Shown in pieces: positions 1 to 5,868 of a stretch of 6,473 bases of DNA (its first letter is position 1; every line of letters starts with the position of its first letter). The translations under genes were made by a program, and so were the position numbers. Below the pieces are notes generated by a model that had not been told where the DNA came from, ran no database searches, and saw only the letters and a list, made by a program, of their open reading frames with translations. Origin of the DNA: Bacteroidales bacterium UBA4459 (lineage in GTDB: Bacteria; Bacteroidota; Bacteroidia; Bacteroidales; F082); NCBI GenBank assembly GCA_002389465.1, contig DGOT01000278.1:1-6473 (forward strand), read 5' to 3'.

Positions 1-249
1 GTAATGGGACCGGATGGCGCGGTAAACATTATTTACAGGAACAAGATCAATACGGATGAAGACCGGAAAAAAGCCGTAGATGAATACCGCGAAAATTTTG
101 CCAGTCCGTATAAAGCTGCCGAGCTTGGCTATATCGATGAAATCATCTTCCCGCACAATACCCGGAAAAAACTGGTTCAGGCGCTGGAGATGACCCAAAA
201 CAAAGCAGATAGCAATCCACCAAAAAAGCACGGGAATATTCCGTTGTAA
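1..249 (+). CDS. Acyl-CoA carboxylase carboxyltransferase (beta) subunit, C-terminal fragment
   Basis: The 5' end lies outside the window; 82 codons and a TAA stop are visible, in frame from base 1. The visible residues include VMGPDGAVNIIYR, a region around EYRENFASPYKAAELGYID, and a terminal KKHGNIPL. These are hallmarks of the C-terminal crotonase-fold domain of biotin-dependent carboxyltransferases of the PccB/MmdA type (propionyl-CoA carboxylase beta, methylmalonyl-CoA decarboxylase alpha). Family knowledge: this subunit moves the carboxyl group between biotin on the carrier protein and an acyl-CoA in the cytoplasm, and in Bacteroidota it usually serves the propionate/methylmalonyl-CoA route. 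The visible part cannot distinguish carboxylase from decarboxylase, or the exact acyl-CoA. The gene ends just before a strong hairpin at 265-302, so it is probably the last gene of its transcript. It converges on lspA. Confidence 0.9.
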   Translation, partial: VMGPDGAVNIIYRNKINTDEDRKKAVDEYRENFASPYKAAELGYIDEIIFPHNTRKKLVQALEMTQNKADSNPPKKHGNIPL

Positions 250-264
250 TATAAACCAACAATT

Positions 265-302
265 AAAAAGCCGCGTTTCTTTCAGAAAGCGCGGCTTTTT
301 TT
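265..302. terminator. Bidirectional Rho-independent terminator
   Basis: Bases 265-275 (AAAAAGCCGCG) pair perfectly with 290-300 (CGCGGCTTTTT). The stem continues as TTTCT 276-280 with AGAAA 284-288, leaving G289 bulged and a three-base loop (TTC, 281-283). A T-run (296-302) follows on the plus strand and an A-run (265-269) precedes, which reads as a T-run on the minus strand. The hairpin lies between two convergent genes, 15 bases after the carboxyltransferase stop and 16 bases beyond the lspA stop, so it can serve both. Confidence 0.92.
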
Positions 303-318
303 AGATTCTTATGCATAT

Positions 319-936
319 TTACAACGCCAGATGCTTCCTTTCAAAAAGGATCAGCCAGAAAACGCCGATGGTAATAGACGAATCGGCGAGATTGAATATA
401 GGACGGAAAAACACAAACCGGCCATCGTAACCCACTAAAAAATCAGGGAACCAGGCGGGTAATTCCGACTGCTGCAGGTTGATGATCGGGAAATAAAGCA
501 TATCCACCACCCTTCCATGCAGGAAACCGGCATATCCTTGTCCGGTTGAGGCGAATTCGGCAACCGTATGGTAGCTGCTTTGCGTAAAGATCAGCCCGTA
601 GAAGGCACTGTCGATGATATTACCCATCGCTCCGGCCATAATCATAGAAATACTGACGATCAGCCCTGTGCTTGTATTCTTTTTGCGGGTGATCAGATAA
701 AGGTAAATGCCGATGGCTATGATGGCCAATATGCGAAAGATACTCAGCGACAGCTTACCCCACTCGCCACCGAACTGCATGCCGAAAGCCATTCCGTAAT
801 TTTCGGTAAAATAAAGTTTAAACCAGTCACCGATCATGGGAATATCTTCCCCCAGCGTCATAGTGAACTTGATATAAATTTTTAATGCCTGGTCGAAAAA
901 CAGCACCAGAAAAATGACAAGTAACGCTTTTTTCAA
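319..936 (-). CDS. lspA: Lipoprotein signal peptidase (signal peptidase II), TTG start
   Basis: A 205-aa inner-membrane aspartyl protease that cleaves signal peptides from diacylglyceryl-modified prolipoproteins. Family motifs appear in order: DQ in the first membrane segment (D15-Q16), TENYGMAFG (43-51), AGAMGNIID with catalytic Asp109, and FNLADSSITIG with the second catalytic Asp185. Hydrophobic segments lie near residues 4-20, 62-83, 92-108 and 187-199. The two catalytic aspartates are 76 residues apart, much farther than in short proteobacterial enzymes. The intervening loop contains HGRVVDMLYFP, an insertion I know from Bacteroidota LspA, so it is lineage-typical rather than a fusion. 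The start codon is TTG (bases 936-934); no ATG or GTG occurs in frame between it and an upstream stop near 994, and the next ATG (residue 26) would remove the first membrane segment. It starts 17 bases after the stop of the dksA-like gene with no clear ribosome-binding site, so translation coupled to that gene is likely. It ends at the shared terminator (265-302). Confidence 0.96.
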   Translation of the reverse strand: MKKALLVIFLVLFFDQALKIYIKFTMTLGEDIPMIGDWFKLYFTENYGMAFGMQFGGEWGKLSLSIFRILAIIAIGIYLYLITRKKNTSTGLIVSISMIMAGAMGNIIDSAFYGLIFTQSSYHTVAEFASTGQGYAGFLHGRVVDMLYFPIINLQQSELPAWFPDFLVGYDGRFVFFRPIFNLADSSITIGVFWLILFERKHLAL

Positions 937-953
937 GAAACCGACTTTTAAAA

Positions 954-1373
954 TTAATTCATTGTTTTGGGTTTCGCCTGGGCCAGCTTCGCATCAATAC
1001 TTAAAGTGGCGTGCGGTACGGCTCTTAACCGTTCTTTGCTGATCAGTTTTCCGGTTACCCGGCAAATGCCATAGGTTTTATTTTCGATGCGTATAAGTGC
1101 ATTCTCCAGATTATTGATAAAGCGCGTCTGGCGTGCTGCCAGGCGGCTGTTCTCTTCTTTCGAAAGCACCTGCTGCCCTTCTTCCAGTACTTTGAACGTA
1201 GGTGAAGTGTCGTTCGTGTCGTTTTCACTGTGGTTTGTATATGCCTCAGTCAGCAATTTGAGGTCTGCTTTTGCCTTGTTAAGTTTTTCGAGAATGATCT
1301 GCTTGAATTCTTCAAGTTCTTCATCCGTGTATCTCGTCTTCTTAGGCTCAGTCTCTTTTTCTTTTTCTTTCAT
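954..1373 (-). CDS. TraR/DksA-family regulator lacking the zinc-finger cysteines
   Basis: A 139-aa cytoplasmic protein of the DksA/TraR family, whose members bind the RNA polymerase secondary channel and modulate initiation, often together with ppGpp. Residues 1-20 are very charged (Lys/Glu). Residues about 17-47 and 61-98 look like two antiparallel coiled-coil helices. The turn between them contains D52-x-x-D55-x-S57, comparable to the acidic coiled-coil tip of DksA. The C-terminal part, YGICRVTGKLISKERLRAVPHATLSIDAK, aligns with the DksA zinc-finger region but keeps only the first cysteine: C104, T107, S125 and A128 occupy the four ligand positions. This matches the pattern I recall for zinc-independent DksA2 proteins. 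The ATG at 1373-1371 is the only usable start; an in-frame stop lies about 13 bases upstream. AGAGGA sits one base before the ATG, too close for an ordinary Shine-Dalgarno. The gene lies 82 bases after ileS and 17 bases before lspA. Regulatory targets are not deducible. Confidence 0.88.
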   Translation of the reverse strand: MKEKEKETEPKKTRYTDEELEEFKQIILEKLNKAKADLKLLTEAYTNHSENDTNDTSPTFKVLEEGQQVLSKEENSRLAARQTRFINNLENALIRIENKTYGICRVTGKLISKERLRAVPHATLSIDAKLAQAKPKTMN

Positions 1374-1410
1374 ATCCTCTAATTTTTAATACGGATGTAA
1401 ATTACGTGTT

Positions 1411-1418
1411 TAAATATA
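1411..1418 (-). promoter_or_regulatory. Possible internal promoter upstream of the dksA-like gene
   Basis: On the minus strand these bases read TATATTTA, one mismatch from the Bacteroidota -7 consensus TAnnTTTG. The match lies in the 82-base ileS/dksA-like gap and would give a leader of about 30 bases before the ATG at 1373. No convincing -33 TTTG is present (only ATTT-like sequence about 20 bases upstream), and the gap is AT-rich, so chance matches are likely. If real, it would let the dksA-like and lspA genes be expressed apart from ileS. Confidence 0.25.
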
Positions 1419-1455
1419 CAACACTTTTTATTATAAATCCAGTATTGTTGTTTTT

Positions 1456-4400
1456 TTATATTTCAATTTTTTTAATTTTCAGCTTTGTCTGAATACCATC
1501 AACAAGCTCTACTGTTTCGGCTATCTCTTCGTTGAGATGATCGGCAAACGTTATCTGAGCCAGGGTTTCAGAACAAATATAATCTTTATACTGCGCGAAA
1601 GCTGAGTATGTATCGTCCGACTTTTCTATGGTCAGTTGAATTCTGTCGGTAACTTCCAGCCCTTTGTCTTTGCGCAGATTCTGGATACGGTTAACCAGCT
1701 CACGTGCCATCCCTTCACTCAACAACTCAGGTGTAAGTGTAATATCCAGAGCAACAGTAACATGATCCTGCGTAGCCACGCTCCAGCCCGGTATATCTTC
1801 CGTAATGATCTCTACGTCATCAATACCGATAATTATTTCCTTATCATCAACGCTTAAGGCTGCTTCACCCACCGATTCCAGTCGCTTGATATCATCTTGG
1901 CCAAACTGTTGAATTTGCCCTGCGATCTGCTTCATCAATTTGCCGTATTTTGGCCCTAAGTTTTTAAAATTGGGTTTGACCTTTTTAACCAGGACACCTG
2001 AATCTTCCGTGATGTATTCCATTTCCTTCACATTCACTTCGGAAAGGATCAGTTGTTCCACAGCTGTTACCACTTCTTTAAAATGATTGTTCAACACGGG
2101 TATCATGATCTTATTCAGCGGTTGCCGTACCCTGATATTGTTCTTCTTCCGCAGCGAAAGGACGGTAGAAGATATTTTTTGTGCCATTTCCATTTTCTCT
2201 TCCAGATCTTTGTCAATCAGCATTTCGTCAGCTACAGGGAAGTCGGTCAGGTGAATCGATTGCACGTCATAACGATTGCTTACCTGATTGAGGTCGGTAA
2301 AGATCTTATCCGTAAAGAACGGAGCAACAGGTGATGCCAGTTGAGCTACTATTTCCAGGCATCTGTATAAGGTCTGGTATGCTTCAATTTTGTCTTTCGA
2401 ATATGTTCCTTTCCAGAATCTTCTTCGCGACAGGCGCACATACCAGTTACTCAAATGTTCATTCACAAAATATTGAATGGCTCTTCCTGCTCTGGTAGGT
2501 TCGTAATTGCTAAATTCCTCGTCCACTGTTTTGATGAGTGAGTTCAGCTCCGACAAAATCCATCTGTCAAGTTCGGTGCGTTCTGAAACAGGGGTCTCAT
2601 CTTCACTGTACGTAAAGCCGTCGATATTGGCATACAGGGCGAAAAAAGCATAAGTGTTGTATAGAGTTCCGAGAAATTTTCGGCGCACTTCGTCCACACC
2701 TTCAAGGTCGAAGCGCAGGTTGTCCCATGGTTGCGCGTTGGTAATCATATACCAACGTGTGGCATCGGGGCCGTATTTTTCGATGGTTTTAAACGGGTCA
2801 ACACCATTTCCAAGTCTTTTCGACATTTTGTTGCCTGCCTTATCAAGTACCAGCCCGTTCGATACAACCGTTTTAAAAGCAACCGAATCAAACAGCATGG
2901 TAGCAATGGCATGCAGTGTAAAGAACCAACCTCTTGTTTGGTCTACACCTTCGGCAATAAAATCGGCAGGAAAGTTTTTTTCGAATGTTTCCGAATTTTC
3001 AAAAGGAAAGTGAAACTGAGCATATGGCATAGCACCCGAGTCGAACCATACATCAATAAGTCCTGGTTCCCGGTACATCTTTTTGCCACTTTCCGAAACC
3101 AGAATAATATCATCAACATACGGGCGGTGGAAATCAAATGAGTTATAATTATCTGTATTCATATCACCCGGCGCAAAATCGGCCAACGGGTTTTTATCCA
3201 TGACCCCTGCCTCGATAGCTTTTTCCACTTCAGCTTTCAATTGTTCTGCCGATCCAACAGCTATCTGTTCAGTTTTATCTTCGGTAGTCCAAATCGGCAA
3301 CGGAACTCCCCAGAATCGGGAACGGGATAAATTCCAGTCCACCAGGTTCTCCAGCCAGTTGCCAAACCTGCCTTCACCGGTAGCTTTAGGTTTCCAGTTG
3401 ATGGTTTTGTTCAGTTCGATCATCCGGTCTTTCAAGGTTGTGGTTTTGATAAACCAGCTGTCGAGCGGATAATACAGCACCGGTTTGTCGGTACGCCAGC
3501 AATGCGGATAGTTGTGCGTATGTTTTTCAATACGGAAAGCTTTGTTGTTCTTTTTCAGATCAACGGCAAGATCAATATCCAGTACAGGGTCATCTTCCTT
3601 GTAGTTGGCATCATAATCGTTTTTCACGTAACGCCCTGCATATTTTTTATAGAGTTCGCTGTCCACATAGTTTTTCACAAACTCATCGTCTAGTTCTTCA
3701 ATCGAGTAAAATCTGCCTTTCAGGTCAACCATCGGACGCCGCTCTCCGCTCTTATCGAGCAATATAAGCGGTGAAATACCCATATTTTTAGCAACACGGT
3801 CATCATCAGCTCCAAACGTTGGGGCAATATGAACGATGCCGGTACCGTCTTCAGTTGTTACAAAGTCTCCCGGAATGACTTCGAAAGCTTTTCCCTTCGG
3901 TTTAATCCAGGGAAAAAGTTGCTCGTAGCAGGCTCCGGTTAGTTCAAAACCTTTGTATTCACTCACTATTTTATAAGGAACATGCTTATCACCCGGTTGG
4001 TAATCCTCAAAGTTGAGGTCTTTGTCTTTTTCGGAAAAATAAGCGTTCACTCGTTTTTTGGCTAAAATTAAATGCACGGGAATTCCGGTATACGGATTAA
4101 ACGTTTTTACCTTCACATAGTCAATCTTGTCGCCAACTGCCAAAGCTGTATTTGAAGGCAATGTCCATGGCGTGGTTGTCCATGCCAGGAAATATAATTC
4201 GCTGTCCATACCATCAAACAAATGACCGAATCCTTCTCCCTTAATCACTTTGAACTGGGCCACCACGGTAGTGTCGGACACATCGCGGTAACAACCTGGC
4301 TGGTTTAGTTCGTGCGTGCTCAAGCCCGTTCCGGCAGCAGGAGAATAGGGTTGAATAGAATAACCTTTGTACAGCAGTCCTTTTTCGTAAAGTTGCTTAA

Positions 4401-4887
4401 GCAGGTACCAGATACTCTCTATGTATTTGTTGTCGAAAGTGATGTAGGGATGCTCCAGGTCAACCCAGTAGCCGATTTTCTTAGTCAGGTCATCCCACTG
4501 GTCTTTGTATTTCAGTACTTCAACCCGGCAGGCTTTGTTGTAATCGATCACACTGATCTTTTTGCCGATATCTTCTTTGGTGATGCCCAGGGTTTTTTCT
4601 ACGCTGATTTCAACAGGCAGACCGTGTGTATCCCACCCGGCTTTACGTTCCACATATTTTCCCTTCAGGGTCTGGTAGCGGCAAAATAAATCTTTGATGG
4701 TACGTGCCATCACATGGTGAATACCCGGCACTCCGTTGGCTGACGGTGGCCCTTCGTAGAAGACAAACGGCTGACTACCACGGCGCATATCGAGGCTCTT
4801 TTTGAAAATGTCATTTTCTTCCCAAAACGCCCTGACTTCATCGGCAATTTTTGTCAGATTCAACTGTTTGTATTCTTGGTATTTCAT
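1456..4887 (-). CDS. ileS: Isoleucyl-tRNA synthetase, type 2 with GIHH signature
   Basis: A 1143-aa cytoplasmic class I synthetase that activates isoleucine with ATP and charges tRNA-Ile. The nucleotide-binding signature at residues 55-58 is GIHH (within ANGVPGIHHVMAR) instead of HxGH. GWDTHGLPVE (84-93) and KMSKR (687-691) complete the Rossmann catalytic core. The CP1 editing domain is present, with AWTTTPWTLPSN (235-246) and GTGIVHIAPTFGADDD (348-363), whose aspartate is the conserved editing residue. Also seen are WFDSG (614-618) and GVDQTRGWFF (647-656). The anticodon-binding region follows, with a long C-terminal domain that lacks the CxxC zinc site of type 1 enzymes. These traits fit type 2 IleRS; length and motif agree with Bacteroidota orthologues. 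The reading frame is open to 4995, but the ATG at 4887 (MKYQEYKQLNLTKIADEV) matches the family N-terminus, and the extra 36 residues are unlike any IleRS. It is first in the minus-strand block with dksA-like and lspA genes. A T-box leader is not visible. Confidence 0.98.
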   Translation of the reverse strand: MKYQEYKQLNLTKIADEVRAFWEENDIFKKSLDMRRGSQPFVFYEGPPSANGVPGIHHVMARTIKDLFCRYQTLKGKYVERKAGWDTHGLPVEISVEKTLGITKEDIGKKISVIDYNKACRVEVLKYKDQWDDLTKKIGYWVDLEHPYITFDNKYIESIWYLLKQLYEKGLLYKGYSIQPYSPAAGTGLSTHELNQPGCYRDVSDTTVVAQFKVIKGEGFGHLFDGMDSELYFLAWTTTPWTLPSNTALAVGDKIDYVKVKTFNPYTGIPVHLILAKKRVNAYFSEKDKDLNFEDYQPGDKHVPYKIVSEYKGFELTGACYEQLFPWIKPKGKAFEVIPGDFVTTEDGTGIVHIAPTFGADDDRVAKNMGISPLILLDKSGERRPMVDLKGRFYSIEELDDEFVKNYVDSELYKKYAGRYVKNDYDANYKEDDPVLDIDLAVDLKKNNKAFRIEKHTHNYPHCWRTDKPVLYYPLDSWFIKTTTLKDRMIELNKTINWKPKATGEGRFGNWLENLVDWNLSRSRFWGVPLPIWTTEDKTEQIAVGSAEQLKAEVEKAIEAGVMDKNPLADFAPGDMNTDNYNSFDFHRPYVDDIILVSESGKKMYREPGLIDVWFDSGAMPYAQFHFPFENSETFEKNFPADFIAEGVDQTRGWFFTLHAIATMLFDSVAFKTVVSNGLVLDKAGNKMSKRLGNGVDPFKTIEKYGPDATRWYMITNAQPWDNLRFDLEGVDEVRRKFLGTLYNTYAFFALYANIDGFTYSEDETPVSERTELDRWILSELNSLIKTVDEEFSNYEPTRAGRAIQYFVNEHLSNWYVRLSRRRFWKGTYSKDKIEAYQTLYRCLEIVAQLASPVAPFFTDKIFTDLNQVSNRYDVQSIHLTDFPVADEMLIDKDLEEKMEMAQKISSTVLSLRKKNNIRVRQPLNKIMIPVLNNHFKEVVTAVEQLILSEVNVKEMEYITEDSGVLVKKVKPNFKNLGPKYGKLMKQIAGQIQQFGQDDIKRLESVGEAALSVDDKEIIIGIDDVEIITEDIPGWSVATQDHVTVALDITLTPELLSEGMARELVNRIQNLRKDKGLEVTDRIQLTIEKSDDTYSAFAQYKDYICSETLAQITFADHLNEEIAETVELVDGIQTKLKIKKIEI
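4714..4725 (-). other. ileS: Codons for the altered HIGH motif (GIHH) in IleRS
   Basis: On the minus strand these twelve bases read GGT ATT CAC CAT, giving Gly55-Ile-His-His58. The canonical class I signature is His-x-Gly-His, so the first and third positions are exchanged. The flanking residues (Ala-Asn-Gly-Val-Pro before, Val-Met-Ala-Arg after) align cleanly with the standard motif context, so this is a true variant and not a misplaced alignment. Confidence 0.95.
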
Positions 4888-4931
4888 TATTTGTTCTAAC
4901 CTTATGTTATTGTTACATAAAAAATTGGCTG

Positions 4932-4939
4932 CAAATCTA
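4932..4939 (-). promoter_or_regulatory. Probable ileS promoter -7 element (TAnnTTTG)
   Basis: Read on the minus strand the bases are TAGATTTG, an exact match to the Bacteroidota sigma-ABfr -7 consensus TAnnTTTG. Initiation would fall near 4925 and give a leader of about 38 bases before the ileS ATG at 4887. I find no clear -33 TTTG at the expected distance (around 4957-4963), so support rests on the -7 match and its position. An AAGG at about -20 from the ATG is too far away to be an ordinary ribosome-binding site. Confidence 0.45.
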
Positions 4940-5006
4940 AGAAAATTGCTGCACTTGATGAATGAGCAGGAAGGTAAAAATTCGTTGGAAATCAATTATA
5001 AAGAGG

Positions 5007-5042
5007 AAAAAGCCACTAAAAAGTAAATTTTTTTTAGCCGGC
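5007..5042 (-). terminator. Candidate terminator of the 173-aa protein gene
   Basis: On the minus strand, GCC (5042-5040) can pair with GGC (5014-5012) and, inside that, CTAAAAA (5037-5031) with TTTTTAG (5022-5016), closing an eight-base loop. A small GG/T internal loop separates the two stems. A run of five T residues (5011-5007) follows directly. The structure begins 19 bases after the TAG stop at 5062. The stem is mostly A-T, so it is weaker than the hairpin at 265-302, but its placement between the stop and the ileS promoter supports it. Confidence 0.4.
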
Positions 5043-5061
5043 GTATATATGGTTTGCCAAC

Positions 5062-5583
5062 CTATTTTAACAAAACAGTCCGCGTTTCGGGGAGAAAAAG
5101 CATATTTGCCAGCACCTCATTAGCCCCTGTTTCACCCAGGCTTTGCAGAATCTCTTTCACTTTTCTTTTTTTCTCTTCATCACTTTCACCTGACGAAAGA
5201 ATGGCTTTCAGTTGCTTTACCTGTGCTCCCTTCAATTCATCCAGCAGGCAATTCAACAAGACCCGAAGTGCTTCTTCGGCCTGATCTTTAATTGACATAT
5301 CCGGCAAACCAAACGTCTTTAGCTCATCAATGGCAGCCTGTAAAATTTCCTGTGCCTCTCTTTTGCTCTTTTCTTCGTAAGATTCGTTGCCCGATGCATC
5401 GCGCAGCGACCATGAACTGAATTCAAAATCAATCTTACGGATCATTTTGATCTTTTCTGTTTCGGATCCGAAAATCCGTTCCAGAAGAACAACTGTATAT
5501 TTCTTCCACGGATCAAGTTCAAAATCACTGGTATATAATTTGTCGATTTGCTGTTGTAGCAACTTGATTTCTTTCTGTGCCAT
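5062..5583 (-). CDS. Hypothetical 173-aa helical protein
   Basis: I do not recognise this protein with confidence. It has 173 residues, no signal peptide and no membrane segment, so it is probably cytoplasmic. It is rich in Lys and Glu and likely almost all helical. Two parts can be seen. Residues 1-95 include DFELDPWKKYTVVLLERIFG (20-39), then FSSWSLRDASG (55-65) and AIDELKTFGLP (84-94). Residues 96-173 are charged helices with SSGESDEEKKRKVKEIL (130-146). One cysteine (C112) makes metal binding unlikely. The N-terminal part, with its W-K-x-x-T and RIFG pattern, reads like a conserved module rather than random sequence, and I have a vague impression of similar stretches in Bacteroidota proteins of unknown function, but I cannot name a family. 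The ATG at 5583 is preceded by GGA at a spacing of about five bases and by a good promoter (5604-5634). The stop is TAG. It appears monocistronic, upstream of ileS on the same strand, with a candidate terminator between them. Confidence 0.85.
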   Translation of the reverse strand: MAQKEIKLLQQQIDKLYTSDFELDPWKKYTVVLLERIFGSETEKIKMIRKIDFEFSSWSLRDASGNESYEEKSKREAQEILQAAIDELKTFGLPDMSIKDQAEEALRVLLNCLLDELKGAQVKQLKAILSSGESDEEKKRKVKEILQSLGETGANEVLANMLFLPETRTVLLK

Positions 5584-5603
5584 AAGTTCCGGTTTTGCAC
5601 CTA

Positions 5604-5634
5604 TAAAGATAGGGTTTTTTCACATGTGCGTCAA
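5604..5634 (-). promoter_or_regulatory. Promoter of the 173-aa protein gene
   Basis: On the minus strand, TTGACG (5634-5629) is followed 17 bases later by TATCTTTA (5611-5604). This fits both a classic -35/-10 arrangement and the Bacteroidota pattern: TTG, about 20 bases, then TAnnTTTG with one mismatch at the final base. Initiation near 5597 would give a leader of about 14 bases before the ATG at 5583. The spacer contains a perfect eight-base palindrome, CACATGTG (5621-5628). Confidence 0.5.
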
Positions 5635-5716
5635 CATTATTTCCGGAGGCCGGGGTTCTTGAGGTCAATCAAATAAAAAACTGCCGCAATGCATTTATGT
5701 ATTTATTTTACGGGAC

Positions 5717-5757
5717 TGAAAACCACAATGAGTCAGCAAGCAGCGTGAGCGTTTTCA
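5717..5757. repeat. Inverted repeat, 7-bp arms
   Basis: TGAAAAC (5717-5723) and GTTTTCA (5751-5757) are exact reverse complements separated by 27 bases. An inner CAC (5724-5726)/GTG pairing could extend the stem past a three-base bulge. It lies about 50 bases upstream of the OTCase -7 element and has no T-run, so a terminator role is unlikely. It could be an operator, part of an untranslated RNA, or chance. Confidence 0.4.
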
Positions 5758-5803
5758 ACGAAAAACTCACTAAAATATCTTTTTTTCACTATGTAATTTT
5801 CCT

Positions 5804-5811
5804 TACTTTTG
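5804..5811 (+). promoter_or_regulatory. Probable OTCase promoter -7 element (TAnnTTTG)
   Basis: TACTTTTG is an exact match to the Bacteroidota -7 consensus TAnnTTTG. About 19-21 bases upstream lies a T-rich stretch (5781-5786) that may act as a degenerate -33 element. Initiation would fall near 5817, giving a leader of about 50 bases before the ATG at 5869. Confidence 0.55.
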
Positions 5812-5813
5812 CG

Positions 5814-5836
5814 CTGCTTTAATAAAGCAAAAGCAG
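5814..5836 (+). promoter_or_regulatory. Alternative hairpins at the 5' end of the OTCase leader
   Basis: CTGCTTT (5814-5820) is the exact reverse complement of AAAGCAG (5830-5836), leaving a nine-base loop. The same left arm can pair locally instead: GCTTT (5816-5820) with AAAGC (5824-5828) across AAT. The two pairings are mutually exclusive. They sit at the predicted transcription start, so they may be a 5' stabilising stem or a repressor site. No T-run follows and no riboswitch family is recognised. Confidence 0.3.
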
Positions 5837-5868
5837 TTAAATATTAATCATTTATAAAATTATACACC

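Larger units (their letters stand above)
5635..5868. other. Divergent intergenic region, no gene seen
   Basis: This stretch separates the divergently transcribed 173-aa protein gene and the ornithine carbamoyltransferase gene. I find no supportable coding region in it. It holds an inverted repeat (5717-5757), the probable OTCase promoter (-7 at 5804-5811), a leader hairpin (5814-5836) and an AT-rich start region. The 5635-5716 part, containing the GC-rich block CCGGAGGCCGG and then AT-rich sequence, has no assigned function. Confidence 0.6.

Noticed and set aside
2053..3693. Several plus-strand open frames of 60-136 codons within ileS
   Set aside because: All lie antisense to strongly conserved IleRS sequence, with no promoter, ribosome-binding site or domain of their own.
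4888..4995. 36-residue N-terminal extension of IleRS from an upstream ATG at 4995
   Set aside because: The extension is not similar to any IleRS N-terminus that I know, it spans the probable -7 promoter element at 4932-4939, and the ATG at 4887 yields the expected family start.
4888..5061. T-box or other riboswitch upstream of ileS
   Set aside because: No T-box sequence, specifier loop or antiterminator is seen, the predicted leader is only about 38 bases, and T-boxes are not usual in Bacteroidota.
5051..5062. Hairpin GGTT-GGCA-AACC at the 3' end of the 173-aa protein gene
   Set aside because: Only four base pairs and no following T-run on either strand; the structure at 5007-5042 is a better terminator candidate.
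5623..5661. Possible 12-residue leader peptide (MCVNIISGGRGS) on the plus strand
   Set aside because: It overlaps the promoter of the divergent gene, contains only one arginine, lies far from the OTCase start, and no attenuator follows it.
5853..5864. AT-rich imperfect palindrome TATAA-AA-TTATA just upstream of the OTCase ATG, considered as an ArgR box
   Set aside because: It lacks the TGAAT/ATTCA core of ARG boxes and lies in very AT-rich sequence where such palindromes are expected by chance.
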